Shown here: one piece after another, positions 36,591 to 51,000 of the stretch
Numbering within the stretch: position 1 is the stretch's first letter
Layout of the letters: each line of letters opens with the position of its first letter
Source of the DNA: Eretmocerus hayati
Taxonomy: Eukaryota; Arthropoda; Insecta; Hymenoptera; Aphelinidae
Length of the DNA stretch: 64,000 nucleotides
Assembly: GCA_029851415.1 (NCBI GenBank)
Contig: CM056743.1
Coordinates: forward strand, 77,704,186 to 77,768,185
Direction of reading: 5' to 3'
The notes under the pieces: generated by a model
Told to the model about the DNA's origin: nothing
What the model saw: the letters and a program-made list of their open reading frames with translations, nothing else
Databases searched by the model: none
Position numbers and translations under genes: made by a program

Positions 36591-39114
36591 CTGCGGCGCC
36601 AGGGATGTCACGGGCTTTTGTCATGGCACTTTGTCATGGATTTTTCCATGAATCTCCGGGTTTTCCGCGGCGCCAGGGATGTCACGGGCTTTTGTCATGG
36701 CACTTTGTCATGGATTTCTGTCATGATGATCCGGGTTTACTGCGGCACCAGGGATCTCACGGGTTTCTGTCATGGATTTTCGACATGATTTCCCGGGTTT
36801 TCCGCAGCGCCAGGGATGTCACGGGCTTTCGTCATCGCACTTCGTCATGGATTTCTGTCATGATTTTCCGGGTTTTCCGCGGCGCCAGGGTTGTCACGGG
36901 CTTTTTCCATCACACTTTGTCATGGATTTTTAGCATGATTTTCTGGGTCATACGGGGCGCCAGGGATAACACCGGCTTTTGTCATGGCACTTTGTCATAG
37001 ATTTTTGACATGATTCTCCGGGTTCACTGCGGTGCCAGGGATGTCACGGGTTTTTGTCATGGATTTTTGCCATGGATTTCCGGGTTTTCCGCAGCACTAG
37101 CGATGTCACGGTCTTTTGTCATGGCACTTTGTCATGGATTCTTGGCATGATTTTCTGGGTCATCCGGGGCGCCAGGGATGTCACGGGCTTTTGTCATGGA
37201 TTTTTCCATGATTTTCCGGGTTTTTCGCGGCGCCAGGGATGTCACGGGCTTTTGTCATGGATTTTTGCCATGGATCTCCGGGTTTCCCGCGGCACCAGGG
37301 ATGTCACGGGCTCTTGTCATGGCTTTTTGTCATGGATTTTTCCTTGATTTTCCGGGTTTTCCGCGGCGCCAGGGATGTCACGGGCTTTTGTCATGGCACA
37401 TTGTCATGGATTTTTGCCAAGATTCTCCGGGTTTACTGCGGCGCCAGGGATGTCACGGGTTTTTGTCATGGATTTTTGACATGATATCCCTGGTTTCCCG
37501 TGGCGCCAGGGATGTCACGGGCTTTCGTCGTGGCCCATTGTCATGAATTTTTGCCATGGATTTCCGGGTTTTCCGCAGCACTAGGGATGTCACGGGCTCT
37601 TGTCATGGCACTTTGTCATGGATTTTTCCTTGATTTTCCGGGTTTTCCGCGGCGCCAGGGATGTCACGGGCTTTTGTCATGGTACTTTGTCTTGGATTTT
37701 TCCATGATTTTCCGGGTTTTCCGCGGCGCCAGGGATGTCACGGGCTTTTGTCATGGATTTTTGCCAGGGATTTCCGGGTTTTCCGCGGCACTAGGGATGT
37801 CACAGGCTTTTGTCATGGCACTTAATCATGGATTTTCCCATGAGATTCGGGGTTTCCCGCGGCGCCAGGGATGTCACGGGCTTTTGTCATGGCACTTTGT
37901 CATGGATTTCTGTCATGATTTTCCGGGTTTTCCGCGGCGCCAGGGTTGTCACGGGTTTCTGTCATGGATTTTCGACATGATTTCCCGGGTTTTCCGCAGC
38001 GCCAGGGATGTCACGGGCTTTCGTCATCGCACTTCGTCATGGATTTCTGTCATGATTTTCCGGGTTTTCCGCGGCGCCAGGGTTGTCACGGGCTTTTTCC
38101 ATCACACTTTGTCATGGATTTTTAGCATGATTTTCTGGGTCATCCGGGGCGCCAGGGATAACACCGGCTTTTGTCATGGCACTTTGTCATAGATTTTTGA
38201 CATGATTCTCCGGGTTCACTGCGGTGCCAGGGATGTCACGGGTTTTTGTCATGGATTTTTGCCATGGATTTCCGGGTTTTCCGCAGCACTAGCGATGTCA
38301 CGGTCTTTTGTCATGGCACTTTGTCATGGATTTTTGGCATGATTTTCTGGGTCATCCGGGGCGCCAGGGATGTCACGGGCTTTTGTCATGGATTTTTCCA
38401 TGATTTTCCGGGTTTTCCGCGGCGCCAGGGATGTCACGGGCTTTTGTCATGGATTTTTGCCATGGATCTCCGGGTTTCCCGCGGCACCAGGGATGTCACG
38501 GGCTCTTGTCATGGCTTTTTGTCATGGATTTTTCCTTGATTTTCCGGGTTTTCCGCGGCGCCAGGGATGTCACGGGCTTTTGTCATGGCACATTGTCATG
38601 GATTTTTGCCAAGATTTTCCGGGTTTACTGCGGCGCCAGGGATGTCACGGGTTTTTGTCATGGATTTTTGACATGATATCCCTGGTTTCCCGTGGCGCCA
38701 GGGATGTCACGGGCTTTCGTCGTGGCCCATTGTCATGAATTTTTGCCATGGATTTCCGGGTTTTCCGCAGCACTAGGGATGTCACGGGCTCTTGTCATGG
38801 CACTTTGTCATGGATTTTTCCTTGATTTTCCGGGTTTTCCGCGGCGCCAGGGATGTCACGGGCTTTTGTCATGGTACTTTGTCTTGGATTTTTCCATGAT
38901 TTTCCGGGTTTTCCGCGGCGCCAGGGATGTCACGGGCTTTTGTCATGGATTTTTGCCAGGGATTTCCGGGTTTTCCGCGGCACTAGGGATGTCACAGGCT
39001 TTTGTCATGGCACTTAATCATGGATTTTCCCATGAATTTCGGGGTTTCCCGCGGCGCCAGGGATGTCACGGGCTTTTGTCATGGCACTTTGTCATGGATT
39101 TCTGTCATGATTTT
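35175..39114 (+). repeat. Successive 1416-bp and 1192-bp tandem duplications
   Basis: 35.18-36.59 kb is repeated from 36.59 kb at an offset of 1416 bp (GATGTCACGGG at 35188 and 36604). 36761-37952 is repeated as 37953-39114 at 1192 bp (GGGTTTCTGT at 36761 and 37953). The second duplication is itself reproduced 11,459 bp further on (48.22 and 49.41 kb), so it preceded the large duplication. Confidence 0.85.
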
Positions 39115-40818
39115 CCGGATTTACCGCAGCGCCAGGGGTAACACGGGCTTTCGTCATGGCACTTTGTCATAGATTTTTGACATGATTCTCCGGGTTTCCT
39201 GCGGCACTAGGGATAACACGGGCTTTTGTCATGGCACTTTGCCATGGATTCCTGGCATGATTTTCAGGGTCATCCGGGGCGCCAGGGATATCACGGGCTT
39301 CTGTCATGGTACTTTGTCATAGATTTTTGACATGATTCTCCGGTTTCACTGCGGTGCCAGGGATGTCACGGGTTTCTGTCATGGATTTTCGACATGATTT
39401 CCCGGGTTTTCCGCAGCGCCAGGGATGTCACGGGCTTTCGTCATCGCACTTTGTCATGGATTTCTGTCTAATTTTCCGGGTTTTCCGCGGCGCCAGGGTT
39501 GTCATGGGCTTTTGTCATCGCACTTTGTCATGGATTTCTGTCATGATTTTCCGGGTTTTCCGCGGCGCCAGGCATGTCACGGGCTTTCGTCATGGATTCT
39601 TGCCATGATTTTCCGGGTTTCCCGGGGCGCCAGGGATGTCACGGGCTTCTGTGAAGGCACTTTGTCATGGATTTTCGACATGATTCTACGGGTTTACTGC
39701 GGCGCCAGGGATGTCACAGGTTTTTGTCATGGATTTTTGAAATGATTCCCCGGGTTTTCTGCGGCGCCAGGGATGTCACGGGCTTTCGTCGTGCCCGATT
39801 AGCATGGATTTTCGACATAATTTCCCGGATTTTCCGCAGAGCCAGGGATGTCACGGGTTTTTGTCATGGATTTTCGAAATGATTTCCCGGATTTTCCGCA
39901 GAGCCAGGGATGTCACGGGCTTTTGTCATGGCACTCTGTCATGGATTTTTCACATGATTCTCCGGGTTCCCCGCGGCGCCAGGGATGTCACGGGCTTTCG
40001 TCATCGCACTTTGTCATGGATTCCTGTCTAGATTTCCCGGTTTTCCGCGGCGCCAGGGTTGTCACGGGCTTTTGTCATCGCTCTTTGTCATGGATTTCTG
40101 TCATGATTTCCCGGGTTTTCCGCGGCGCCAGGGATGTCACGGACTTTTGTCATGGCACATTGTCATGGATTCTTGGCATGATTTTCTGGGTCATCCGGGG
40201 CGCCAGGGATGTCACGGGCTTTTGTCATGGATTTTTCCATGATTTTCCGGGTTTTCCGCGGCGCCAGGGATGTCACGGGCTTTTGTCATGGATTTTTGCC
40301 ATGGATCTCCGGGTTTTCCGCGGCACTAGGGATGTCACGGGCTCTTGTCATGGCACTTTGTCTCGGATTTTTCCTTGATTTTCCGGGTTTTCCGCGGCGC
40401 CAGGGATGTCACGGGTTTTTGTCATGGATTCTTGACATGATATCCCTGGTTTCCCGCGGCGCCAGGGATGTCACGGGCTTTCGTCGTGGCCCATTGTCAT
40501 GAATTTTTGCCATGGATCTCCGGGTTTTCCGCAGCACTAGGGATGTCACGGTCTTTTGTCATGGCACTTTGTCATGGATTCTTGGCATGATTTTCTGGGT
40601 CATCCGGGGCGCCAGGGATGTCACGGGCTTTTGTCATGGATTTTTCCATGATTTTCCGGGTTTTCCGCGGCGCCAGGGATGTCACGGGCTTTTGTCATGG
40701 ATTTTTGCCATGGATCTCCGGAATTTCCGCGGCACTAGGGATGTCACGGGCTCTTGTCATGGCACTTTGTCATGGATTTTTCCTTGATTTTCCGGGTTTT
40801 CCGCGGCGCCAGGGATGT

Positions 40819-41960
40819 CACGGGCTTTTGTCATGGTACTTTGTCTTGGATTTTTCCATGCTTTTCCGGGTTTTCCGCGGCGCTAGGGATGTCACGGGCT
40901 CTTGTCATTGATTTTTGCCAGGGATTTCCGAGTTTTCCGCGGCACAAGGGATGTCACAGGCTTTTGTCATGGCACTTAATCATGGATTTTCCCATGAATT
41001 TGGGGGTCATCCGGGGCGCCAGGGATAACACGGGCTTTTGTCATGGCACTTTGTCATAGATTTTTGACATGATTCTCCGGGTTAACTGCGGCTCTAGGGA
41101 TAACACGGGCTTTTGTCATGGCACTTTGTCATGGATTTTTGGCATGATTTTCTGGGTCAACCGGGGCGCCAGGGATATCACGGGCTTTTGTCATGGTACT
41201 TTGTCATAGATTTTTGACATGATTCTCCGGGTTCACTGCGGTGCCAGGGATGTCACGGGTTTTTGTCATGGATTTTTGGCATGGATTTCCGGGTTTTCCG
41301 CAGCACTAGGGATGTCACGGGCTTTCGTCAAGGCACTTTGTCATGGATTTTCCCATGATTTTCCGGGTTTCCCGCGGCGCCAGGGATGTCACGGGCTTTT
41401 GTCATGGTACTTTGTCTTGGATTTTTCCATGCTTTTCCGGGTTTTCCGCGGCGCTAGGGATGTCACGGGCTCTTGTCATTGATTTTTGCCAGGGATTTCC
41501 GAGTTTTCCGCGGCACAAGGGATGTCACAGGCTTTTGTCATGGCACTTAATCATGGATTTTCCCATGAATTTGGGGGTCATCCGGGGCGCCAGGGATAAC
41601 ACGGGCTTTTGTCATGGCACTTTGTCATAGATTTTTGACATGATTCTCCGGGTTAACTGCGGCTCTAGGGATAACACGGGCTTTTGTCATGGCACTTTGT
41701 CATGGATTTTTGGCATGATTTTCTGGGTCAACCGGGGCGCCAGGGATATCACGGGCTTTTGTCATGGTACTTTGTCATAGATTTTTGACATGATTCTCCG
41801 GGTTCACTGCGGTGCCAGGGATGTCACGGGTTTTTGTCATGGATTTTTGGCATGGATTTCCGGGTTTTCCGCAGCACTAGGGATGTCACGGGCTTTCGTC
41901 AAGGCACTTTGTCATGGATTTTCCCATGATTTTCCGGGTTTCCCGCGGCGCCAGGGATGT
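40819..41960 (+). repeat. 571-bp tandem duplication private to copy A
   Basis: The block marked by CATGCTTTTCCGGG (40858) is repeated at +571 (41429) together with its private variants GCACAAGGG and CTCTAGGGATAAC. Copy B has it only once (52.3 kb), so it arose in copy A after the 11-kb duplication, or was lost from copy B. Confidence 0.88.
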
Positions 41961-44900
41961 CACGGGCTTTTGTCATGGCACTTTGTCATGGATTTCTGTC
42001 ATGATTTTCCGGATTTACCGCAGCGCGAGGGATGTCACGGGCTTTTGTCATGGCACTTTGTCATGGATTTTGGGCATGATTTTCTAGGTCATCCGGGGCG
42101 CCAGGGATGTCACGGGCTTTTGTCATGGATTTTTGCCATGGATCTCCGGGTTTTCCGCGGCACTAGGGATTTCAGGGGCTTTCGTCATGGCACTTCGTCA
42201 TGGACTTGTCCTTGATTTTCCGGGTTTCCCGTGGCACCAGGGATGTCTCGGGCTTCTGTCATGGCACTTCGTCATGGATTTGTCCTTGATTTTCCGGGTT
42301 TTCCGCGGCGCCAGGGATGTCATGGGCTTTTGTCATAGATTTTTGCCAGGGATTTCCTCGTTTTCCGCGGCACTAGGGATGTCACAGGCTTTTGTCATGG
42401 CACTTTTTCATGGATTTTTCCATGGTTTTCTGGGTCATCCGGGGCGCCAGGGATAACACGGTTTTTTGTCATGGCACCTTGTCATAGATTTTTGACATGA
42501 TTCTCCGGGTTGACTGCGGTGCCAGGGATGTCACGGGTTTTTGTCATGGATTTTTGCCATGGATTTCCAGGTTTTCCGCGGCACTAGGGATGTCACGGGA
42601 TTTTGCCATGGCACTTTGTCATGGATTTTTCCATGATTTTCCGGATTTCCCGTGGCGCCAGGGATGTCACGGGCTTCTGTCATTGCGTTTTGTCATGGAT
42701 TTCTGTCATGATTATCCGGGTTTACTGCGGTGCCAAGGATGTCACGGGCTTTTGTCATGGCACTTTGTCATGGATTCCTGTCATGATAAGCCGGGTTTAC
42801 TGCGGTGCCAGGGATGTTACGGGTTTTCGTCATGGATTTTTCCATGATTTTCCGGGTTTTCCGTGGCGCCAGGGATGTCACGGGCTTTTGTCATGGCACT
42901 TTGTCATGGATTTCTGTCATGATTTTCCGGATTTACCGCGGCGCCAGGGATGTCACGGGCTTTTGTCATGGCACTTTGTCATGGATTTTTGGCATGATTT
43001 TCTGGGTCATCCGGGGCGCCAGGGATGTCACGGGCTTTTGTCATCGCACTTTGTCATGGATTTTTGCCATGAATTGCCGGGTTTTCCTCAGCACTAGGGA
43101 TGTCACGGGGTTTTGTCATGGCACTTTGTCATGGATTCTTCCATGATTTTCCGGATTTTCCGCGGCACCAGGGATGTCACGGGCTTTTGTCATGTCACTT
43201 TGTCATTGATTTCTGTCATGATCATCCGGGTTTACTGCGGTGCCCGGGATGTCACGGGCTTTTGTAATGGCACTTCGTCATGGATTTCTGTCATGATCAT
43301 CCGGGTTTACTGCGGTGCCAGGGATGTTATGGGTTTTTGTCATGGATTTTTCCATGATTTTCCGGGTTTTCCGTGGCGCCAGGGATGTCACGGGCTTTTG
43401 TCATGGCACATTGTCATGGATTTTTGCCAAGATTTTCCGGGTTTACTGCGGCGCCAGGGATGTCACGGGTTTTTGTCATGGATTTTTGACATGATATCCC
43501 TGGTTTCCCGCGGCGCCAGGGATGTCACGGGCTTTCGTCGTGGCCCATTGTCATGAATTTTTGCCATGGATTTCCGGGTTTTCCGCAGCACTAGGGATGT
43601 CACGGGCTCTTGTCATGGCACTTTGTCATGGATTTTTCCTTGATTTTCCGGGTTTTCCGCGGCGCCAGGGATGTCACGGGCTTTTGTCATGGTACTTTGT
43701 CTTGGATTTTTCCATGATTTCCCGGGTTTTCCGCGGCGCCAGGGATGTCACGGGCTTCTGTCATGGATTTTTGCCAGGGATTTCCGGGTTTTCCGCGGCA
43801 CTAGGGATGTCACAGGCTTTTGTCATGGCACTTAATCATGGATTTTCCCATGAATTTCGGGGTTTCCCGCGGCGCCAGGGATGTCACGGGCTTTTGTCAT
43901 GGCACTTTGTCATGGATTTCTGTCATGATTTTCCGGATTTACCGCAGCGCCAGGGGTAACACGGGCTTTCGTCATGGCACTTTGTCATAGATTTTTGACA
44001 TGATTCTCCGGGTTTCCTGCGGCACTAGGGATAACACGGGCTTTTGTCATGGCACTTTGTCATGGATTCCTGTCATGAATTTCCGGGTTTTCCGCGGCGC
44101 CAGGGTTGTCATGGGCTTTTGTCATCGCACTTTGTCATGGATTTCTGTCATGATTTTCCGGGTTTTCCGTGGCGCCAGGCATGTCACGGGCTTTCGTCAT
44201 GGATTCTTGCCATGATTTTCCGGGTTTCCCGGGGCGCCAGGGATGTCACGGGCTTTTGTCATGGCACTTTGTCATGGATTTTTCCATGAATCTCCGGGTT
44301 TTCCGCGGCGCCAGGGATGTCACGGGCTTTTGTCATGGCACTTTGTCATGGATTTCTGTGATGATTATCCGGGTTTACTGCGGCACCAGGGATGTCACGG
44401 GTTTCTGTCATGGATTTTCGACATGATTTCCCGGGTTTTCCGCAGCGCCAGGGATGTCACGGGCTTTCGTCATCGCACTTCGTCATGGATTTCTGTCATG
44501 ATTTTCCGGGTTTTCCGCGGCGCCAGGGTTGTCACGGGCTTTTTCCATCACACTTTGTCATGGATAATTAGCATGATTTTCTGGGTCATCCGGGGCGCCA
44601 GGGATAACACCGGCTTTTGTCATGGCACTTTGTCATAGATTTTTGACATGATTCTCCGGGTTCACTGCGGTGCCAGGGATGTCACGGGTTTTTGTCATGA
44701 ATTTTTGCCAGGGATTTCCAGGTTTTCCGCGGCACTAGGGATGTCACAGGCTTTTGTCATGGCACTTTGTCATGGATTTTTGGCATGATTTTCTGGGTCA
44801 TCCGGGGCGCCAGGGATAACACCGGCTTTTGTCATGGCACTTTGTCATAGATTTTTGACATGATTCTCCGGGTTCACTGCGGTGCCAGGGATGTCACGGG

Positions 44901-45784
44901 TTTTTGTCATGAATTTTCGCCATGGATTTCCGGGTTTTCCGCAGCACTAGGGATGTCACGGTCTTTTGTCATGGCACTTTGTCATGGATTTTTGGCATGA
45001 TTTTCTGGGTCATCCGGGGCGCCAGGGATGTCACGGGCTTTTGTCATGGATTTTTCCATGATTTTCCGGGTTTTCCGCGGCCCCAGGGATGTCACGGGCT
45101 TTCGTCATGGATTTTTGCCATGGATCTCCGGGTTTCCCGCGGCACCAGGGATGTCACGGGCCCTTGTCATGGCTTTTTGTCATGGATTTTTCCTTGATTT
45201 TCCGGGTTTTCCGCGGCGCCAGGGATGTCACGGGCTTTTGTCATGGCACATTGTCATGGATTTTTGCCAAGATTTTCCGGGTTTACTGCGGCGCCAGGGA
45301 TGTCACGGGTTTTTGTCATGGATTTTTGACATGATATCCCTGGTTTCCCGCGGCGCCAGGGATGTCACGGGCTTTCGTCGTGGCCCATTGTCATGAATTT
45401 TTGCCATGGATTTCCGGGTTTTCCGCAGCACTAGGGATGTCACGGGCTCTTGTCATGGCACTTTGTCATGGATTTTTCCTTGATTTTCCGGGTTTTCCGC
45501 GGCGCCAGGGATGTCACGGGCTTTTGTCATGGTACTTCGTCTTGGATTTTTCCATGATTTTCCGGGTTTTCCGCGGCGCCAGGGATGTCACGGGCTTTTG
45601 TCATGGATTTTTGCCAGGGATTTCCGGGTTTTCCGCGGCACTAGGGATGTCACGGGCTTTTGTCATGGCACTTTGTCATGGATTTCTGTCATGATTTTCC
45701 GGATTTACCGCAGCGCCAGGGGTAACACGGGCTTTCGTCATGGCACTTTGTCATAGATTTTTGACATGATTCTCCGGGTTTCCT

Positions 45785-48050
45785 GCGGCACTAGGGATAA
45801 CACGGGCTTTTGTCATGGCACTTTGTCATGGATTCCTGGCATGATTTTCTGGGTCATCCGGGGCGCCAGGGATATCACGGGCTTCTGTCATGGTACTTTG
45901 TCATAGATTTTTGACATGATTCTCCGGTTTCACTGCGGTGCCAGGGATGTCACGGGTTTCTGTCATGGATTTTCGACATGATTTCCCGGGTTTTCCGCAG
46001 CACCAGGGATGTCACGGGCTTTCGTCATCGCACTTTGTCATGGATTTCTGTCATGAATTTCCGGGTTTTCCGCGGCGCCAGGGTTGTCATGGGCTTTTGT
46101 CATCGCACTTTGTCATGGATTTCTGTCATGATTTTCCGGGTTTTCCGCGGCGCCAGGCATGTCACGGGCTTTCGTCATGGATTCTTGCCATGATTTTCCG
46201 GGTTTCCCGGGGCGCCAGGGATGTCACGGGCTTCTGTCAAGGCACTTTGTCATGGATTTTCGACATGATTCTACGGGTTTACTGCGGCGCCAGGGATGTC
46301 ACAGGTTTTTGTCATGGATTTTTGAAATGATTTCCCGGGTTTTCTGCGGCGCCAGGGATGTCACGGGCTTTCGTCGTGCCCGATTGTCATGGATTTTCGA
46401 CATAATTTCCCGGATTTTCCGCAGAGCCAGGGATGTCACGGGTTTTTGTCATGGATTTTCGAAATGATTTCCCGGATTTTCCGCAGAGCCAGGGATGTCA
46501 CGGGCTTTTGTCATGGCACTCTGTCATGGATTTTTGACATGATTCTCCGGGTTCCCCGCGGCGCCAGGGATGTCACGGGCTTTCGTCATCGCACTTTGTC
46601 ATGGATTCCTGTCATGATTTCCCGGTTTTCCGCGGCGCCAGGGTTGTCACGGGCTTTTGTCATCGCTCTTTGTCATGGATTTCTGTCATGATTTCCCGGG
46701 TTTTCCGCGGCGCCAGGGATGTCACGGACTTTTGTCATGGCACATTGTCATGGATTTTTGCCAAGATTTTCCGGGTTTACTGCGGCGCCAGGGATGTCAC
46801 GGGTTTTTGTCATGGATTTTTGACATGATATCCCTGGTTTCCCGCGGCGCCAGGGATGTCACGGGCTTTCGTCGTGGCCCATTGTCATGAATTTTTGCCA
46901 TGGATTTCCGGGTTTTCCGCAGCACTAGGGATGTCACGGTCTTTTGTCATGGCACTTTGTCATGGATTCTTGGCATGATTTTCTGGGTCATCCGGGGCGC
47001 CAGGGATGTCACGGGCTCTTGTCATGGATTTTTCCATGATTTTCCGGGTTTTCCGCGGCACTAGGGATAACACGGGCTTTTGTCATGGCACTTTGTCATG
47101 GATTCCTGGCATGATTTTCTGGGTCATCCGGGGCGCCAGGGATATCACGGGCTTCTGTCATGGTACTTTGTCATAGATTTTTGACATGATTCTCCGGTTT
47201 CACTGCGGTGCCAGGGATGTCACGGGTTTCTGTCATGGATTTTCGACATGATTTCCCGGGTTTTCCGCAGCACCAGGGATGTCACGGGCTTTCGTCATCG
47301 CACTTTGTCATGGATTTCTGTCATGAATTTCCGGGTTTTCCGCGGCGCCAGGGTTGTCATGGGCTTTTGTCATCGCACTTTGTCATGGATTTCTGTCATG
47401 ATTTTCCGGGTTTTCCGCGGCGCCAGGCATGTCACGGGCTTTCGTCATGGATTCTTGCCATGATTTTCCGGGTTTCCCGGGGCGCCAGGGATGTCACGGG
47501 CTTCTGTCAAGGCACATTGTCATGGATTTTCGACATGATTCTACGGGTTTACTGCGGCGCCAGGGATGTCACAGGTTTTTGTCATGGATTTTTGAAATGA
47601 TTTCCCGGGTTTTCTGCGGCGCCAGGGATGTCACGGGCTTTCGTCGTGCCCGATTGTCATGGATTTTCGACATAATTTCCCGGATTTTCCGCAGAGCCAG
47701 GGATGTCACGGGTTTTTGTCATGGATTTTCGAAATGATTTCCCGGATTTTCCGCAGAGCCAGGGATGTCACGGGCTTTTGTCATGGCACTCTGTCATGGA
47801 TTTTTGACATGATTCTCCGGGTTCCCCGCGGCGCCAGGGATGTCACGGGCTTTCGTCATCGCACTTTGTCATGGATTCCTGTCATGATTTCCCGGTTTTC
47901 CGCGGCGCCAGGGTTGTCACGGGCTTTTGTCATCGCTCTTTGTCATGGATTTCTGTCATGATTTCCCGGGTTTTCCGCGGCGCCAGGGATGTCACGGACT
48001 TTTGTCATGGCACATTGTCATGGATTTTTGCCAAGATTTTCCGGGTTTAC
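45785..48050 (+). repeat. 1270-bp tandem duplication inside copy A
   Basis: CTAGGGATAA at 45791 recurs at 47061, and the match runs to the end of copy A. The same 1270-bp duplication occurs in copy B (56991 and 58261 correspond to 45938 and 47208), so it predates the large duplication. The segment CGTGCCCGATTGTCATGG and the paired CCGCAGAGCC monomers are useful tags. Confidence 0.88.
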
Positions 48051-51000
48051 TGCGGCGCCAGGGATGTCACGGGCTTTTGTCATGGCACTTTGTCATGGAT
48101 TTTTCCATGAATCTCCGGGTTTTCCGCGGCGCCAGGGATGTCACGGGCTTTTGTCATGGCACTTTGTCATGGATTTCTGTCATGATGATCCGGGTTTACT
48201 GCGGCACCAGGGATCTCACGGGTTTCTGTCATGGATTTTCGACATGATTTCCCGGGTTTTCCGCAGCGCCAGGGATGTCACGGGCTTTCGTCATCGCACT
48301 TCGTCATGGATTTCTGTCATGATTTTCCGGGTTTTCCGCGGCGCCAGGGTTGTCACGGGCTTTTTCCATCACACTTTGTCATGGATTTTTAGCATGATTT
48401 TCTGGGTCATACGGGGCGCCAGGGATAACACCGGCTTTTGTCATGGCACTTTGTCATAGATTTTTGACATGATTCTCCGGGTTCACTGCGGTGCCAGGGA
48501 TGTCACGGGTTTTTGTCATGGATTTTTGCCATGGATTTCCGGGTTTTCCGCAGCACTAGCGATGTCACGGTCTTTTGTCATGGCACTTTGTCATGGATTC
48601 TTGGCATGATTTTCTGGGTCATCCGGGGCGCCAGGGATGTCACGGGCTTTTGTCATGGATTTTTCCATGATTTTCCGGGTTTTTCGCGGCGCCAGGGATG
48701 TCACGGGCTTTTGTCATGGATTTTTGCCATGGATCTCCGGGTTTCCCGCGGCACCAGGGATGTCACGGGCTCTTGTCATGGCTTTTTGTCATGGATTTTT
48801 CCTTGATTTTCCGGGTTTTCCGCGGCGCCAGGGATGTCACGGGCTTTTGTCATGGCACATTGTCATGGATTTTTGCCAAGATTTTCCGGGTTTACTGCGG
48901 CGCCAGGGATGTCACGGGTTTTTGTCATGGATTTTTGACATGATATCCCTGGTTTCCCGTGGCGCCAGGGATGTCACGGGCTTTCGTCGTGGCCCATTGT
49001 CATGAATTTTTGCCATGGATTTCCGGGTTTTCCGCAGCACTAGGGATGTCACGGGCTCTTGTCATGGCACTTTGTCATGGATTTTTCCTTGATTTTCCGG
49101 GTTTTCCGCGGCGCCAGGGATGTCACGGGCTTTTGTCATGGTACTTTGTCTTGGATTTTTCCATGATTTTCCGGGTTTTCCGCGGCGCCAGGGATGTCAC
49201 GGGCTTTTGTCATGGATTTTTGCCAGGGATTTCCGGGTTTTCCGCGGCACTAGGGATGTCACAGGCTTTTGTCATGGCACTTAATCATGGATTTTCCCAT
49301 GAATTTCGGGGTTTCCCGCGGCGCCAGGGATGTCACGGGCTTTTGTCATGGCACTTTGTCATGGATTTCTGTCATGATGATCCGGGTTTACTGCGGCACC
49401 AGGGATCTCACGGGTTTCTGTCATGGATTTTCGACATGATTTCCCGGGTTTTCCGCAGCGCCAGGGATGTCACGGGCTTTCGTCATCGCACTTCGTCATG
49501 GATTTCTGTCATGATTTTCCGGGTTTTCCGCGGCGCCAGGGTTGTCACGGGCTTTTTCCATCACACTTTGTCATGGATTTTTAGCATGATTTTCTGGGTC
49601 ATCCGGGGCGCCAGGGATAACACCGGCTTTTGTCATGGCACTTTGTCATAGATTTTTGACATGATTCTCCGGGTTCACTGCGGTGCCAGGGATGTCACGG
49701 GTTTTTGTCATGGATTTTTGCCATGGATTTCCGGGTTTTCCGCAGCACTAGCGATGTCACGGTCTTTTGTCATGGCACTTTGTCATGGATTTTTGGCATG
49801 ATTTTCTGGGTCATCCGGGGCGCCAGGGATGTCACGGGCTTTTGTCATGGATTTTTCCATGATTTTCCGGGTTTTCCGCGGCGCCAGGGATGTCACGGGC
49901 TTTTGTCATGGATTTTTGCCATGGATCTCCGGGTTTCCCGCGGCACCAGGGATGTCACGGGCTCTTGTCATGGCTTTTTGTCATGGATTTTTCCTTGATT
50001 TTCCGGGTTTTCCGCGGCGCCAGGGATGTCACGGGCTTTTGTCATGGCACATTGTCATGGATTTTTGCCAAGATTTTCCGGGTTTACTGCGGCGCCAGGG
50101 ATGTCACGGGTTTTTGTCATGGATTTTTGACATGATATCCCTGGTTTCCCGTGGCGCCAGGGATGTCACGGGCTTTCGTCGTGGCCCATTGTCATGAATT
50201 TTTGCCATGGATTTCCGGGTTTTCCGCAGCACTAGGGATGTCACGGGCTCTTGTCATGGCACTTTGTCATGGATTTTTCCTTGATTTTCCGGGTTTTCCG
50301 CGGCGCCAGGGATGTCACGGGCTTTTGTCATGGTACTTTGTCTTGGATTTTTCCATGATTTTCCGGGTTTTCCGCGGCGCCAGGGATGTCACGGGCTTTT
50401 GTCATGGATTTTTGCCAGGGATTTCCGGGTTTTCCGCGGCACTAGGGATGTCACAGGCTTTTGTCATGGCACTTAATCATGGATTTTCCCATGAATTTCG
50501 GGGTTTCCCGCGGCGCCAGGGATGTCACGGGCTTTTGTCATGGCACTTTGTCATGGATTTCTGTCATGATTTTCCGGATTTACCGCAGCGCCAGGGGTAA
50601 CACGGGCTTTCGTCATGGCACTTTGTCATAGATTTTTGACATGATTCTCCGGGTTTCCTGCGGCACTAGGGATAACACGGGCTTTTGTCATGGCACTTTG
50701 CCATGGATTCCTGGCATGATTTTCAGGGTCATCCGGGGCGCCAGGGATATCACGGGCTTCTGTCATGGTACTTTGTCATAGATTTTTGACATGATTCTCC
50801 GGTTTCACTGCGGTGCCAGGGATGTCACGGGTTTCTGTCATGGATTTTCGACATGATTTCCCGGGTTTTCCGCAGCGCCAGGGATGTCACGGGCTTTCGT
50901 CATCGCACTTTGTCATGGATTTCTGTCTAATTTTCCGGGTTTTCCGCGGCGCCAGGGTTGTCATGGGCTTTTGTCATCGCACTTTGTCATGGATTTCTGT

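Larger units (their letters stand above)
36590..48050 (+). repeat. 11.46-kb higher-order block, copy A
   Basis: This block matches the sequence from 48050 onward. The offset is 11,459 bp for 36.6-41.4 kb, 10,888 bp after 41.79 kb, 10,678 bp from 42.5 to 44.0 kb, 10,890 bp to about 44.5 kb and 11,053 bp from 44.7 to 48.05 kb. Each step corresponds to a local gain or loss (571, 210, 212, 75 and 238 bp). The left boundary is visible as TTTCCTGCGG at 36590 against TTTACTGCGG at 48050. Confidence 0.9.
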
